Assembly (NCBI GenBank): GCA_964371745.1 | Contig: CAYJNS010000012.1 | Coordinates: 1 to 22,359, forward strand | Reading direction: 5' to 3' | DNA: 22,359 bases | DNA from: CAKOSP01 sp964371745 | GTDB taxonomy: Bacteria > Bacillota_I > Bacilli_A > RF39 > UBA660 | Shown here: positions 15,834 through 22,359 of the stretch, piece by piece | Numbering within the stretch: position 1 is the first letter of the stretch | Layout of the letters: each line of letters starts with the position of its first letter | Translations under genes and position numbers: made by a program | Notes under the pieces: model-generated | The model's database searches: none | What the model saw: only the letters and a program-made list of their open reading frames with translations | Told to the model about the DNA's origin: nothing

Positions 15834-16784
15834 ATGGCTGTAGTTTCTATGAGTAATTTATTAGAAGCTGGTGTTCACTTTGGACATCAAAAGAAAAGAT
15901 GGAATCCGAAAATGAAAGAGTACATTTTTGGATCTAGAGAAGATATTTATATTATCGATTTAGAAAAAACAAATACTCTAATTGAGGAAGCTTATAATGA
16001 GCTTAAAACAATTGCTTCAAATGGTGGTAAAGTTCTATTTGTTGGAACAAAAAAACAAGCTCAAGAAGTTTGTGTTGAAGAAGCTTTAAGAAGTAAAAGT
16101 TATTATGTAACTGAAAGATGGTTAGGTGGAACTTTAACTAATTTTAGAACTATCAGAAGAAGAGTTAAAAGACTTGAAGAAATTGAAGCAATGGAAAGTA
16201 ATGGAACGTTTGATAAACTTCCTAAAAAAGAAGTTATTGGACTAAAAAAAGAATATGATAAATTAAATCGTGTTTTATGTGGTATACGTGAAATGTATAA
16301 ACTTCCACAAGCATTAATTATTGTTGATCCTAAAAAGGAAACTAATGCAATACTTGAAGCTAAAAAACTTAGAATTCCAGTATTTGGTTTAATTGATACT
16401 AATGCAGATCCAGATGTACTTGATTATGTAGTACCAGGTAATGATGATGCAGTTAAGTCAATTAAAGTTATCTTTGGTGTTTTAAATAACGCTATATGTG
16501 AGGCAACGGGTCTTGAAATGGTTGATTATTTGACTGAAGAAGATAGAGCTAATAATAAAAAAACAGAAGTTAAAAAAGAAGAAAAAATAGAAAAAGTTGA
16601 AACTAAAGAAGAGGTTAAACCTGTTAAAGAAGTTAAAACTGAAGAAAAAGCAAAACCAGTTAAAAAAGAAAAAGAAGATTTATCTTCAAAAACTTTAGCT
16701 GAGCTGAAAGAAATAGCTAAAGAAGCTGGTATTAAAGGTATTTCATCTATGAAAAAAGATGAATTATTAGAAAAATTAAAATAA
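15834..16784 (+). CDS. rpsB: 30S ribosomal protein S2 with C-terminal Rho_N-like domain
   Basis: 316 residues; S2 is usually about 230-260. Residues 1-235 are a standard S2 (LLEAGVHFGHQ, WNPKMKEYIFG, RWLGGTLTNF, IPVFGLIDTNADP, VPGNDDA). Residues 236-281 are a linker made almost entirely of Lys, Glu, Val and Thr with imperfect repeats. Residues 283-316 match the Rho_N/SAP-type helical motif (LSSKTLAELKEIAKEAGIKG then MKKDELLEKL), a small nucleic-acid-binding fold found at the start of transcription terminator Rho. There is no frame break between the parts, and codon use is the same throughout. S2 sits on the back of the 30S head near the mRNA exit, so the added domain could contact RNA there (inference). 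Followed after 14 bases by tsf, the usual pair. Confidence 0.97.
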   Translation: MAVVSMSNLLEAGVHFGHQKKRWNPKMKEYIFGSREDIYIIDLEKTNTLIEEAYNELKTIASNGGKVLFVGTKKQAQEVCVEEALRSKSYYVTERWLGGTLTNFRTIRRRVKRLEEIEAMESNGTFDKLPKKEVIGLKKEYDKLNRVLCGIREMYKLPQALIIVDPKKETNAILEAKKLRIPVFGLIDTNADPDVLDYVVPGNDDAVKSIKVIFGVLNNAICEATGLEMVDYLTEEDRANNKKTEVKKEEKIEKVETKEEVKPVKEVKTEEKAKPVKKEKEDLSSKTLAELKEIAKEAGIKGISSMKKDELLEKLK

Positions 16785-16798
16785 GGAGAAAATAAAAA

Positions 16799-17671
16799 AT
16801 GGATATAACTGCTAGTATGGTAAAAGAGCTTCGTGAAATATCTGGAGCTGGAATGTTAGATTGTAAAAATGCATTAGTTGAAACTAAAGGTGATATGGAT
16901 GCAGCTATGGATTACCTAAGAGAAAAAGGTATTGCTAAATCTGAAAAAAAATCATCTCGTATAGCGGCTGAAGGTCTTGCAAATGTTTATATTGAAGGTA
17001 ATAAAGCTGTTATAATTGAAGTTAATAGTGAAACTGATTTTGTTGCTAAAAATGAAGAGTTTACATCAATGATTGATGTAATTGGTAAAGCTTTACTTGG
17101 TAGCGATGTAACAAGTGTTGAAGATGCTTTAAACCTTCCTTGTGAAGATGGAACTATTAGTAATTTGATTATTAATAAAATAGCTAAAATAGGTGAAAAG
17201 TTATCTTTAAGAAGATTTGTTATTTTAACTAAAAATGATAATGAAGTATTTGGTTCATATATTCATATGGGTGGTAAAATTGCTGTTATTACTAAGCTTG
17301 AGGGAAGCAATGAAGAAATTGCTAAAGATGTATCAATGCAGTCAGCTGCAATGAAACCTTTATACGTATTTCCTGAAGATGTACCAGCTGATGTTTTAGA
17401 AAAAGAAAAAGAAATTCTAAAAAATCAAGCTATTGAAGAAGGTAAACCTGCTGAAATAGCTGAAAAGATGGTAGATGGAAGAATTAAGAAATACTATAAA
17501 GAAAATTGTTTGTCTGAACAAGTATTTGTAAAAGATGATAAATTAAGTATTACTGATTTTGTAACTAAAAATGATTCTAAATTACTTGACATGATTCGTT
17601 ATGAAGTTGGTGAAGGTATGGAGAAAAAAGAAGAAAACTTTGCTGAAGAGGTTATGAAACAAATGGGTTAA
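16799..17671 (+). CDS. tsf: Elongation factor Ts
   Basis: 290 residues, normal length. It is the nucleotide exchange factor for EF-Tu. The UBA-like N-terminal domain (VKELREISGAGMLDCKNAL), the core motif VNSETDFVAKNEEF and the later dimerisation/coiled-coil part (QPLYV-like KPLYVFPEDVP, EGKPAEIAEKMVDGRI) are all present. AAGGAG lies ten bases upstream. It is co-transcribed with rpsB. The pyrH and frr genes that usually follow rpsB-tsf are absent; a terminator whose left arm is the last coding bases ends the operon at once. Confidence 0.97.
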   Translation: MDITASMVKELREISGAGMLDCKNALVETKGDMDAAMDYLREKGIAKSEKKSSRIAAEGLANVYIEGNKAVIIEVNSETDFVAKNEEFTSMIDVIGKALLGSDVTSVEDALNLPCEDGTISNLIINKIAKIGEKLSLRRFVILTKNDNEVFGSYIHMGGKIAVITKLEGSNEEIAKDVSMQSAAMKPLYVFPEDVPADVLEKEKEILKNQAIEEGKPAEIAEKMVDGRIKKYYKENCLSEQVFVKDDKLSITDFVTKNDSKLLDMIRYEVGEGMEKKEENFAEEVMKQMG

Positions 17672-17687
17672 ACCATTTGTTTTTTTA
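17657..17687 (+). terminator. rpsB-tsf terminator with the tsf stop in its loop
   Basis: AAACAAATGG (17657-17666) pairs perfectly with CCATTTGTTT (17673-17682), then T to 17687. The left arm encodes the last codons of EF-Ts, and the TAA stop (17669-17671) is in the loop. Confidence 0.9.
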
Positions 17688-17759
17688 TTCTAGCATTATA
17701 TAAAAAATATATAAGAGGCTATTAATAAAATAATAAGTATTAATTATATATATAATTTA

Positions 17760-17788
17760 TTGAATAAATTTAATTTTTCATTTATAAT
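17760..17788 (+). promoter_or_regulatory. Promoter of the HD hydrolase gene
   Basis: TTGAAT (17760-17765), a 17-base spacer and TATAAT (17783-17788), then AGGTGAT and ATG within 20 bases. Confidence 0.6.
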
Positions 17789-17805
17789 TATATTAGGTGA
17801 TATAA

Positions 17806-18357
17806 ATGTATAATATAGTAGAAAAGGCTATTTATTTTGCAACTAAGGCTCATACTAATCAAAGAAGATTAAGAGATGATATTGAATTTATTATTCATCC
17901 TTATACTGTTGCAATGATGGTTAAAGATTTAGGATTAGATGAAAAATATGTAATAGGTGCTCTTTTACATGATGTAATTGAAGATACTTCGTATACGTAT
18001 GATGATATTGAAAAAGAATTTTCTAAAGAAATAGCTGATATAGTTTTAAAAGTAACTGAGGATAAATCTATTAAAGATTGGAAAACTAAGAAAGAAGAAT
18101 TTATTAATAGATTTAAAACAGAGGAAGACGAAAATATTATATTAATTGAAATATGTGATAAATTACATAATTTATTATTTGATTATGAAAAGTTTAAAAA
18201 GTATGGAAAAGATATATTTAATAAAGGTCATAGTTATGAAAAAAACATTTGGTTTTATAATACTATGTATGATGTTTTAAGTAAAAAAACTGATAATAAA
18301 ATAAAAGATAGATTAAAAAATATGATTGATGAATTTTTTGGAGTAGGTTATGAATGA
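17806..18357 (+). CDS. HD-domain hydrolase, MESH1/SpoT-hydrolase-like
   Basis: 183 residues, the size of small alarmone hydrolases. The HD-superfamily metal site follows the RelA/SpoT hydrolase pattern: AxxAHxxQxR (FATKAHTNQRR, 11-21), IIHPYTVA with His31, HDVIEDT at 55-61 (His55, Asp56, catalytic Glu59/Asp60), and CDKLHNL with Asp118. The predicted reaction is removal of the 3' pyrophosphate from (p)ppGpp, by analogy with MESH1; another nucleotide substrate is possible. There is no synthetase, TGS or ACT domain, so it is not a full Rel protein. AGGTGAT precedes the ATG. It overlaps the next gene by eight bases, so the two are translationally coupled. Confidence 0.8.
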   Translation: MYNIVEKAIYFATKAHTNQRRLRDDIEFIIHPYTVAMMVKDLGLDEKYVIGALLHDVIEDTSYTYDDIEKEFSKEIADIVLKVTEDKSIKDWKTKKEEFINRFKTEEDENIILIEICDKLHNLLFDYEKFKKYGKDIFNKGHSYEKNIWFYNTMYDVLSKKTDNKIKDRLKNMIDEFFGVGYE

Positions 18358-19252
18358 TACAAAACTAATAGAAAATTTTATAAAATGTGATTTTTTAATA
18401 AAAAAAGAGATAATAAAGTTAAGTCCTCAAGATAGCGATTTTTATAATATAAATACTTTAATTGATTATTCTAATAAATTGGTTAACGGTATTGATAAAA
18501 TATTTGATTTGTTTGAAAAAATGATTAAGATGCCATACTTAGGTAGTTTGGCTAATTATTTAGAGGAAAAGAAAAAATATATGATGAATTATTTAGAAGG
18601 TTTATCTATTACAAAAGATTCATTAAATTCATTTTATAAAAAATATTGTGCAGATATGAATGAAAATTATATCTCACGAGTAAAACAAGAGATAAGTGGT
18701 TATTATTTATTTTCTGATGTAAATTCAACTATAATAAATGCAACCAGTATAAATGAAATTTTACATACAATACATTTTTATATATTTAATAACGAAAATA
18801 TATATCATAGTTTACCCATTTTAATGCAAAAACAAAATAAAGAAGGGGCGTTAATAAAATTATATGGATCAGTTAATAAAGTCTCTGAGGAGTTATACAA
18901 TGGATTTAATTATAATTTAAATGTCGGTATTACAGACATACTTTCTATACCTAGTGAAAATAAAATATTTATTATGGTAAGGAATGTTGGTCATGCATTA
19001 TCCCTTGAAATAACATTAAACGACAGTTATGTTGAAGTAAATTATTTTATACCTATTGTAAGACATGTAAATAAAACTAATATGCTAAAAGGTATAGAAA
19101 AAGTTAATGAAGATGATAAATATGCAATAGGTAGATTCGAAACTAACCCAGAAAATTTAACAGAAGATTTAATAGATTTCATTTCAAAAGTGCCTACTGA
19201 TAAAGATTATTTAGAAATGTTACATGCTGGAAAAAATCAATTTAAAATATAA
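18350..19252 (+). CDS. Unknown cytoplasmic protein coupled to the HD hydrolase
   Basis: 300 residues, not recognised. No signal peptide or membrane helix. The N-terminal half (about 1-150) looks helical and charged, and includes LANYLEEKKKYMMNYLEG. The C-terminal half (about 160-290) has alternating hydrophobic strands (KIFIMVRNVGHALSLEITL, YVEVNYFIPIV). The ATG lies inside the end of the HD gene with GGAG upstream. It may be a partner or substrate-side component of the hydrolase, but that rests on position alone. There is no clear terminator after it before the next promoter. Confidence 0.7.
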   Translation: MNDTKLIENFIKCDFLIKKEIIKLSPQDSDFYNINTLIDYSNKLVNGIDKIFDLFEKMIKMPYLGSLANYLEEKKKYMMNYLEGLSITKDSLNSFYKKYCADMNENYISRVKQEISGYYLFSDVNSTIINATSINEILHTIHFYIFNNENIYHSLPILMQKQNKEGALIKLYGSVNKVSEELYNGFNYNLNVGITDILSIPSENKIFIMVRNVGHALSLEITLNDSYVEVNYFIPIVRHVNKTNMLKGIEKVNEDDKYAIGRFETNPENLTEDLIDFISKVPTDKDYLEMLHAGKNQFKI

Positions 19253-19291
19253 AAAAAACATCAAAAAGTAATAGCATTCACTCTTATTTTA

Positions 19292-19300
19292 TGGTATACT
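19292..19300 (+). promoter_or_regulatory. Extended -10 promoter before the YbxB-type gene
   Basis: TGGTATACT at 19292-19300 with no convincing -35. Confidence 0.45.
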
Positions 19301-19324
19301 AATTGTAGTTTTACCAAAGGGGCA

Positions 19325-19924
19325 ATGTTTATTTTGAAACATTATTTTACAGACAATAAGGATTTATTAAGTGAACAAAAAAAATTAACATATAATTACA
19401 AATTATATGATTTTTCATTTTTAAGTGATAACGGAGTATTTTCAAAAGAAAAAATAGATTTTGGAAGTAGATTTTTACTTGAAACATTTTTAAATCAAAA
19501 TAATAAAATAAACAATGCTTTAGATGTAGGATGCGGTTATGGTTTTATGGGAATAGTTATTTCTAAAATAATGGGTGCAAGCGTGACTTTAATTGATGTT
19601 AATAAAAGAGCGTTGCATTTAACGAAAATGAATTTGAAAAATAATTTAGTAGATGGTATAGTTTTAGAAAGTAATTCTTATGAAAATGTAGATGGTAAGT
19701 ATGATTTAATTATTACAAATCCACCAATAAGAGCAGGTAAAAAAGTTTTAGAAGATATCTTAATTGGAGCTAAAGATTTTTTAACTAGTGATGGACAACT
19801 TTGGTTTGTAATGAGAAAAGATCACGGTGCCAAATCTATGTCAAGAAACCTTGAAAAATTATATAATTTGTCAATAATTGACAAATCTAAAGGTTTTTTT
19901 GTTTTTTGTTGTAAAAATCGTTGA
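19325..19924 (+). CDS. Class I SAM methyltransferase, YbxB/RsmC-like
   Basis: 199 residues. SAM-binding motif DVGCGYGFMG at 67-76, acidic loop residue in LIDVNKRA, and catalytic NPPIRAGKK at 132-140; NPP(I/F) is typical of N-methyltransferases acting on bases. The family (Bacillus YbxB, related to RsmC/RsmD) is thought to methylate guanine in 16S rRNA, and in Bacillus it lies between rplL and rpoB. Here it keeps its place before rpoB, but rplJ-rplL are not upstream. The start is uncertain: ATG 19325 lies only two bases after AAAGGGG, whereas TTG 19334 gives the N-terminus MKHYF, closer to the family's M-x-EHYY, with an 11-base spacing. The stop codon overlaps the -35 of the rpoB promoter. Confidence 0.9.
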   Translation: MFILKHYFTDNKDLLSEQKKLTYNYKLYDFSFLSDNGVFSKEKIDFGSRFLLETFLNQNNKINNALDVGCGYGFMGIVISKIMGASVTLIDVNKRALHLTKMNLKNNLVDGIVLESNSYENVDGKYDLIITNPPIRAGKKVLEDILIGAKDFLTSDGQLWFVMRKDHGAKSMSRNLEKLYNLSIIDKSKGFFVFCCKNR

Positions 19925-19949
19925 CAAAGCATTAAATTATTGGTAGAAT
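19921..19949 (+). promoter_or_regulatory. Strong rpoB promoter
   Basis: TTGACA (19921-19926), a 17-base spacer and TAGAAT (19944-19949) with TGG extended -10. This is the best overall match in the window, and its -35 contains the stop codon of the preceding gene. Confidence 0.75.
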
Positions 19950-19960
19950 TTTAAATTGGT

Positions 19961-19986
19961 AGCTCATCTTTATTTTTAGGTGAGTT
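19961..19986 (+). promoter_or_regulatory. Hairpin in the rpoB leader
   Basis: AGCTCATCT (19961-19969) pairs with AGGTGAGTT (19978-19986), with two wobbles and an 8-base T-rich loop, between the promoter and the ribosome site. No T run follows, so it is not a terminator. Confidence 0.4.
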
Positions 19987-20021
19987 TATAGTCTATATTA
20001 TTAAAGTTTGGGGTGATATCG

Positions 20022-22359
20022 TTGGCATATAAAAAAGAGAAATTCGGAGACTATAGTGAAAGAAGAAGTTTTGCAAAAACGAAGAAGGTTTTAGAACTGC
20101 AGGACTTATTAGGGGTACAAAAGGATTCTTATCAAAAGTTTTTAAATGAAGGCATAAGAGAAGTTTTTGATGAGTTATTACCTATCGAAAGTTTTTCAGG
20201 TAATGTAACACTAGAATTTGGTGATTATTACTTTGATGAACCAAGATACACAGTTAAAGAAGCCAAAGAAAGAATGGTAAACTATGCTGCGCCACTAAAA
20301 GTGGATGCACGTTTATTTATTCAAGAAACTGGCGAAGTAAAAGAACAAACTGTATTTTTAGGGGATATGCCTTTGATGACAGACGCTGGGACATTTATTA
20401 TAAATGGAGCAGAAAGAGTTATCTCATCACAACTAGTAAGAAGTCCATCTATTTATTGTAAGAAAGAAATTGACAAAAACGGAAGAAGAATTATTTCAGC
20501 TGAAGTAATACCTAATAAAGGTACATGGCTTGAATATGAAACTGATGTTAGAGGTGTAATTTATGTTAGAATAGATAGAACTAGAAAAGTGGCAGTAACT
20601 ACACTTTTAAGAGCTTTAGGGCTAGGAACTAATGATGAAATTATTAAGTTATTTGGTGAAAGTGATTTCATTAAAGCTACACTTGATAAAGATTCAACTA
20701 ATAATGTTGATGAAGCATTAATAGAAATCTATGAAAAATTAAGACCAGGGGAACCAGCTACTTTAGATTCAGCTAAAAACCAACTTATAACTAGATTCTT
20801 TGATAGATTTAGATATGATTTAGCAAAAGTTGGTCGTTATAAATTTAATAAAAAATTACATGTTTTAGATAGACTTATTAATCAAACTTTAGCAGAAGAT
20901 ATTAAAGATGGTAGTAAAGTAGTTGCTAAAAAAGGAACAAAAGTTGATAAAGCAATAATCGAAAAGTTAAAACCTATTATTGATAAAGGGTTTAATTTAA
21001 GTGATTCTTTAGTTAATGAAGAATTAGATGATTATAAAACTATTCAAACAATTAAAGTAGTAGATCCAGAAAATGAAGATAAAACAATTAATATAATTGG
21101 TGTAGATACTAATCTTGATATAAAAAGATTAACTATTCCAGATATTTTTGCATCTGTATCATACTATTTAGGATTACATTCAGGTATTGGACATGTAGAT
21201 GAAATAGATAACTTAGGTAATAGACGTGTTAGACAAGTTGGAGAACTTATTGGTATCCAGTTTAAAGTAGGTATGACACGTATGGAAAGAGTTATACGTG
21301 AGCGTATGACTACTCAAGATATTGAAACAGCAACTCCTAAAACGCTTATAAACATCAGACCAGTAACTGCGGCATTAAAAGAGTTTTTTGGTTCATCGCA
21401 ATTATCAAAGTTCATGGATCAAATTAATCCAATTGCTGAGCTTACTGAAAAAAGAAGATTATCATCACTAGGACCTGGTGGGCTTTCTCGTGAGCGTGCT
21501 GGTATGGACGTTCGTGACGTTAATGCATCTCATTATGGTCGTATTTGTCCAATTGAGTCTCCAGAAGGACCAAATATTGGACTTATTACATCACTTACTG
21601 GATACGCCAAAATCAATGAATATGGATTTATTATGACTCCATATCGTAAAGTAACTGATGGTAAAGTAACTGATGAGTATGAATATTTAACTGCTGATGA
21701 AGAAATAGATTATTATATTTCTCAGGCAACAATTAATTTAGATAAAGATAATAACATAGAAGATAAAGAAGTAGTAGCAAGAATAAATGGTGATACTGTT
21801 ATGGTTCCTCGTGATAAAGTAAATTACTTAGATATTGCGCCAAGCCAAATAGTAGCAGTAACAACAAGTTGTATACCATTTCTTGAGTTCGATGATGCAA
21901 ACCGTACACTGATGGGTGCGAACATGCAACGTCAAGCTGTACCTCTTTTAGAATCTGAATCTCCAATAGTAGGAACTGGTGTTGAGTATATTGCAGCACG
22001 TGACTCTGGAGCTTGTATGATTTGTAAAGGTGATGGTATAGTTGAGTATGCTGATAGCTTAAAAATCGTTATAAAAATTGCAAAAGGAAAAGATACATAC
22101 TTCTTAGCTAATTATGAAGGAAGTAATGCAGAATCTTGTATTAATCATAAACCTTTAGTTAAAGTTGGGGATAAAGTTAAGGCTGGACAAGTACTTGCTG
22201 ATGGACCTTCCGTTCAAAACGGGGAACTTGCTCTTGGTAAAAATATGACTGTAGCATTCATGACTTTTGAAGGATATAACTATGAGGATGCAATTATATT
22301 AAATGAAAGATTAGTTAAAGATGATGTATATACATCGCTTCACTTATCACATTATGATA
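20022..22359 (+). CDS. rpoB: RNA polymerase beta subunit, 3' end outside window
   Basis: About 779 codons of an expected 1150-1250. The TTG start at 20022 gives MAYKKEKFGDYSERRSF, with GGGGTGAT six bases upstream; no ATG fits. Recognisable blocks are LSDLQKDSY-like LLGVQKDSY, TFIINGAERVI, the fork and rifampicin region FGSSQLSKFMDQ to KRRLSSLGPGGLSRERAG, then HYGRICPIESPEGPNIG, and near the edge VAFMTFEGYNYEDAIILNERL with the active-site-proximal Glu-Asp. In the rifampicin pocket, codon 463 (E. coli 513) is Lys instead of Gln, codon 476 (526) is Glu instead of His, 518 is Ile and 522 is Ala. Such residues at 513 and 526 are known to give resistance elsewhere. Transcribed from its own promoter. 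Confidence 0.97.
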   Translation, partial: MAYKKEKFGDYSERRSFAKTKKVLELQDLLGVQKDSYQKFLNEGIREVFDELLPIESFSGNVTLEFGDYYFDEPRYTVKEAKERMVNYAAPLKVDARLFIQETGEVKEQTVFLGDMPLMTDAGTFIINGAERVISSQLVRSPSIYCKKEIDKNGRRIISAEVIPNKGTWLEYETDVRGVIYVRIDRTRKVAVTTLLRALGLGTNDEIIKLFGESDFIKATLDKDSTNNVDEALIEIYEKLRPGEPATLDSAKNQLITRFFDRFRYDLAKVGRYKFNKKLHVLDRLINQTLAEDIKDGSKVVAKKGTKVDKAIIEKLKPIIDKGFNLSDSLVNEELDDYKTIQTIKVVDPENEDKTINIIGVDTNLDIKRLTIPDIFASVSYYLGLHSGIGHVDEIDNLGNRRVRQVGELIGIQFKVGMTRMERVIRERMTTQDIETATPKTLINIRPVTAALKEFFGSSQLSKFMDQINPIAELTEKRRLSSLGPGGLSRERAGMDVRDVNASHYGRICPIESPEGPNIGLITSLTGYAKINEYGFIMTPYRKVTDGKVTDEYEYLTADEEIDYYISQATINLDKDNNIEDKEVVARINGDTVMVPRDKVNYLDIAPSQIVAVTTSCIPFLEFDDANRTLMGANMQRQAVPLLESESPIVGTGVEYIAARDSGACMICKGDGIVEYADSLKIVIKIAKGKDTYFLANYEGSNAESCINHKPLVKVGDKVKAGQVLADGPSVQNGELALGKNMTVAFMTFEGYNYEDAIILNERLVKDDVYTSLHLSHYD

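Noticed and set aside
1..22359. Mycoplasma genetic code (TGA as Trp)
   Set aside because: TGA is a true stop in several genes, and Trp is written TGG throughout.
1..22359. tRNA, rRNA, CRISPR array, insertion sequence ends or known riboswitch
   Set aside because: Intergenic regions were read on both strands and none showed cloverleaf, spaced repeats or conserved riboswitch cores.

Overview
The window is AT-rich DNA from a Gram-positive bacterium, most likely an uncultured gut Bacillota/Bacilli lineage of the RF39/Erysipelotrichales type. The evidence is the very low GC, strong A-ending codon use, Firmicutes-style AGGAGG/AGGTGAT ribosome binding sites, an LtaS-like wall-polymer enzyme, D,D-carboxypeptidases, and a YbxB-type methyltransferase next to rpoB. 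TGA is used as a stop (ends of rmuC, the HD gene and the YbxB-type gene) and TGG for Trp, so this is not the Mycoplasma code. The lineage placement is inference; no 16S or marker search could be run.

Layout. 1-1515 (-): a VanXY-like cytoplasmic D,D-peptidase (runs off the left edge) translationally coupled to an upstream membrane-anchored VanY-like paralogue. Their promoter is back to back with that of a + strand pair: a small unknown protein and a 506-aa secreted surface protein (1604-3481). 3648-7026 (+): an operon of a small membrane protein, a sensor with a degenerate GGDEF domain, and a YihY-family membrane protein, closed by a strong terminator. 7188-10926 (+): LtaS-like transferase and asparagine synthetase AsnB. 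10940-12174 (-): an XRE regulator and a decayed Rpn/PD-(D/E)XK transposase-type gene. 12408-15621 (+): frameshifted rmuC, a catalytically dead histidine-phosphatase-like protein, and a second surface protein paralogous to the first. 15834-17671 (+): rpsB-tsf with leader and terminator. 17806-19252 (+): a MESH1-like HD hydrolase and an unknown protein. 19325-22359 (+): YbxB-type methyltransferase and the first two thirds of rpoB.

What stands out. The C-terminal end of the first surface protein (about 3344-3400) is a GC-rich island in which 13 of 19 codons end in C while their first two bases vary widely. That is what adenine-targeted mutagenesis of AAC codons by a diversity-generating retroelement (DGR) leaves behind. 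A hairpin follows ten bases after the stop. No reverse transcriptase or template repeat lies in the window, so if real the system acts from elsewhere. The paralogue 12 kb away shares a nearly identical central module but has no such island.

Other notable points: ribosomal protein S2 carries a C-terminal Rho_N/SAP-like domain on a charged linker. The RpoB rifampicin pocket carries Lys and Glu at the positions equivalent to E. coli 513 and 526, predicting intrinsic rifampicin resistance. Two neighbouring genes (rmuC and the Rpn gene) are each broken by a frameshift. Most promoters are extended -10 type (TGNTATAAT), and several sit so close to the gene that the leader is barely longer than the ribosome binding site.
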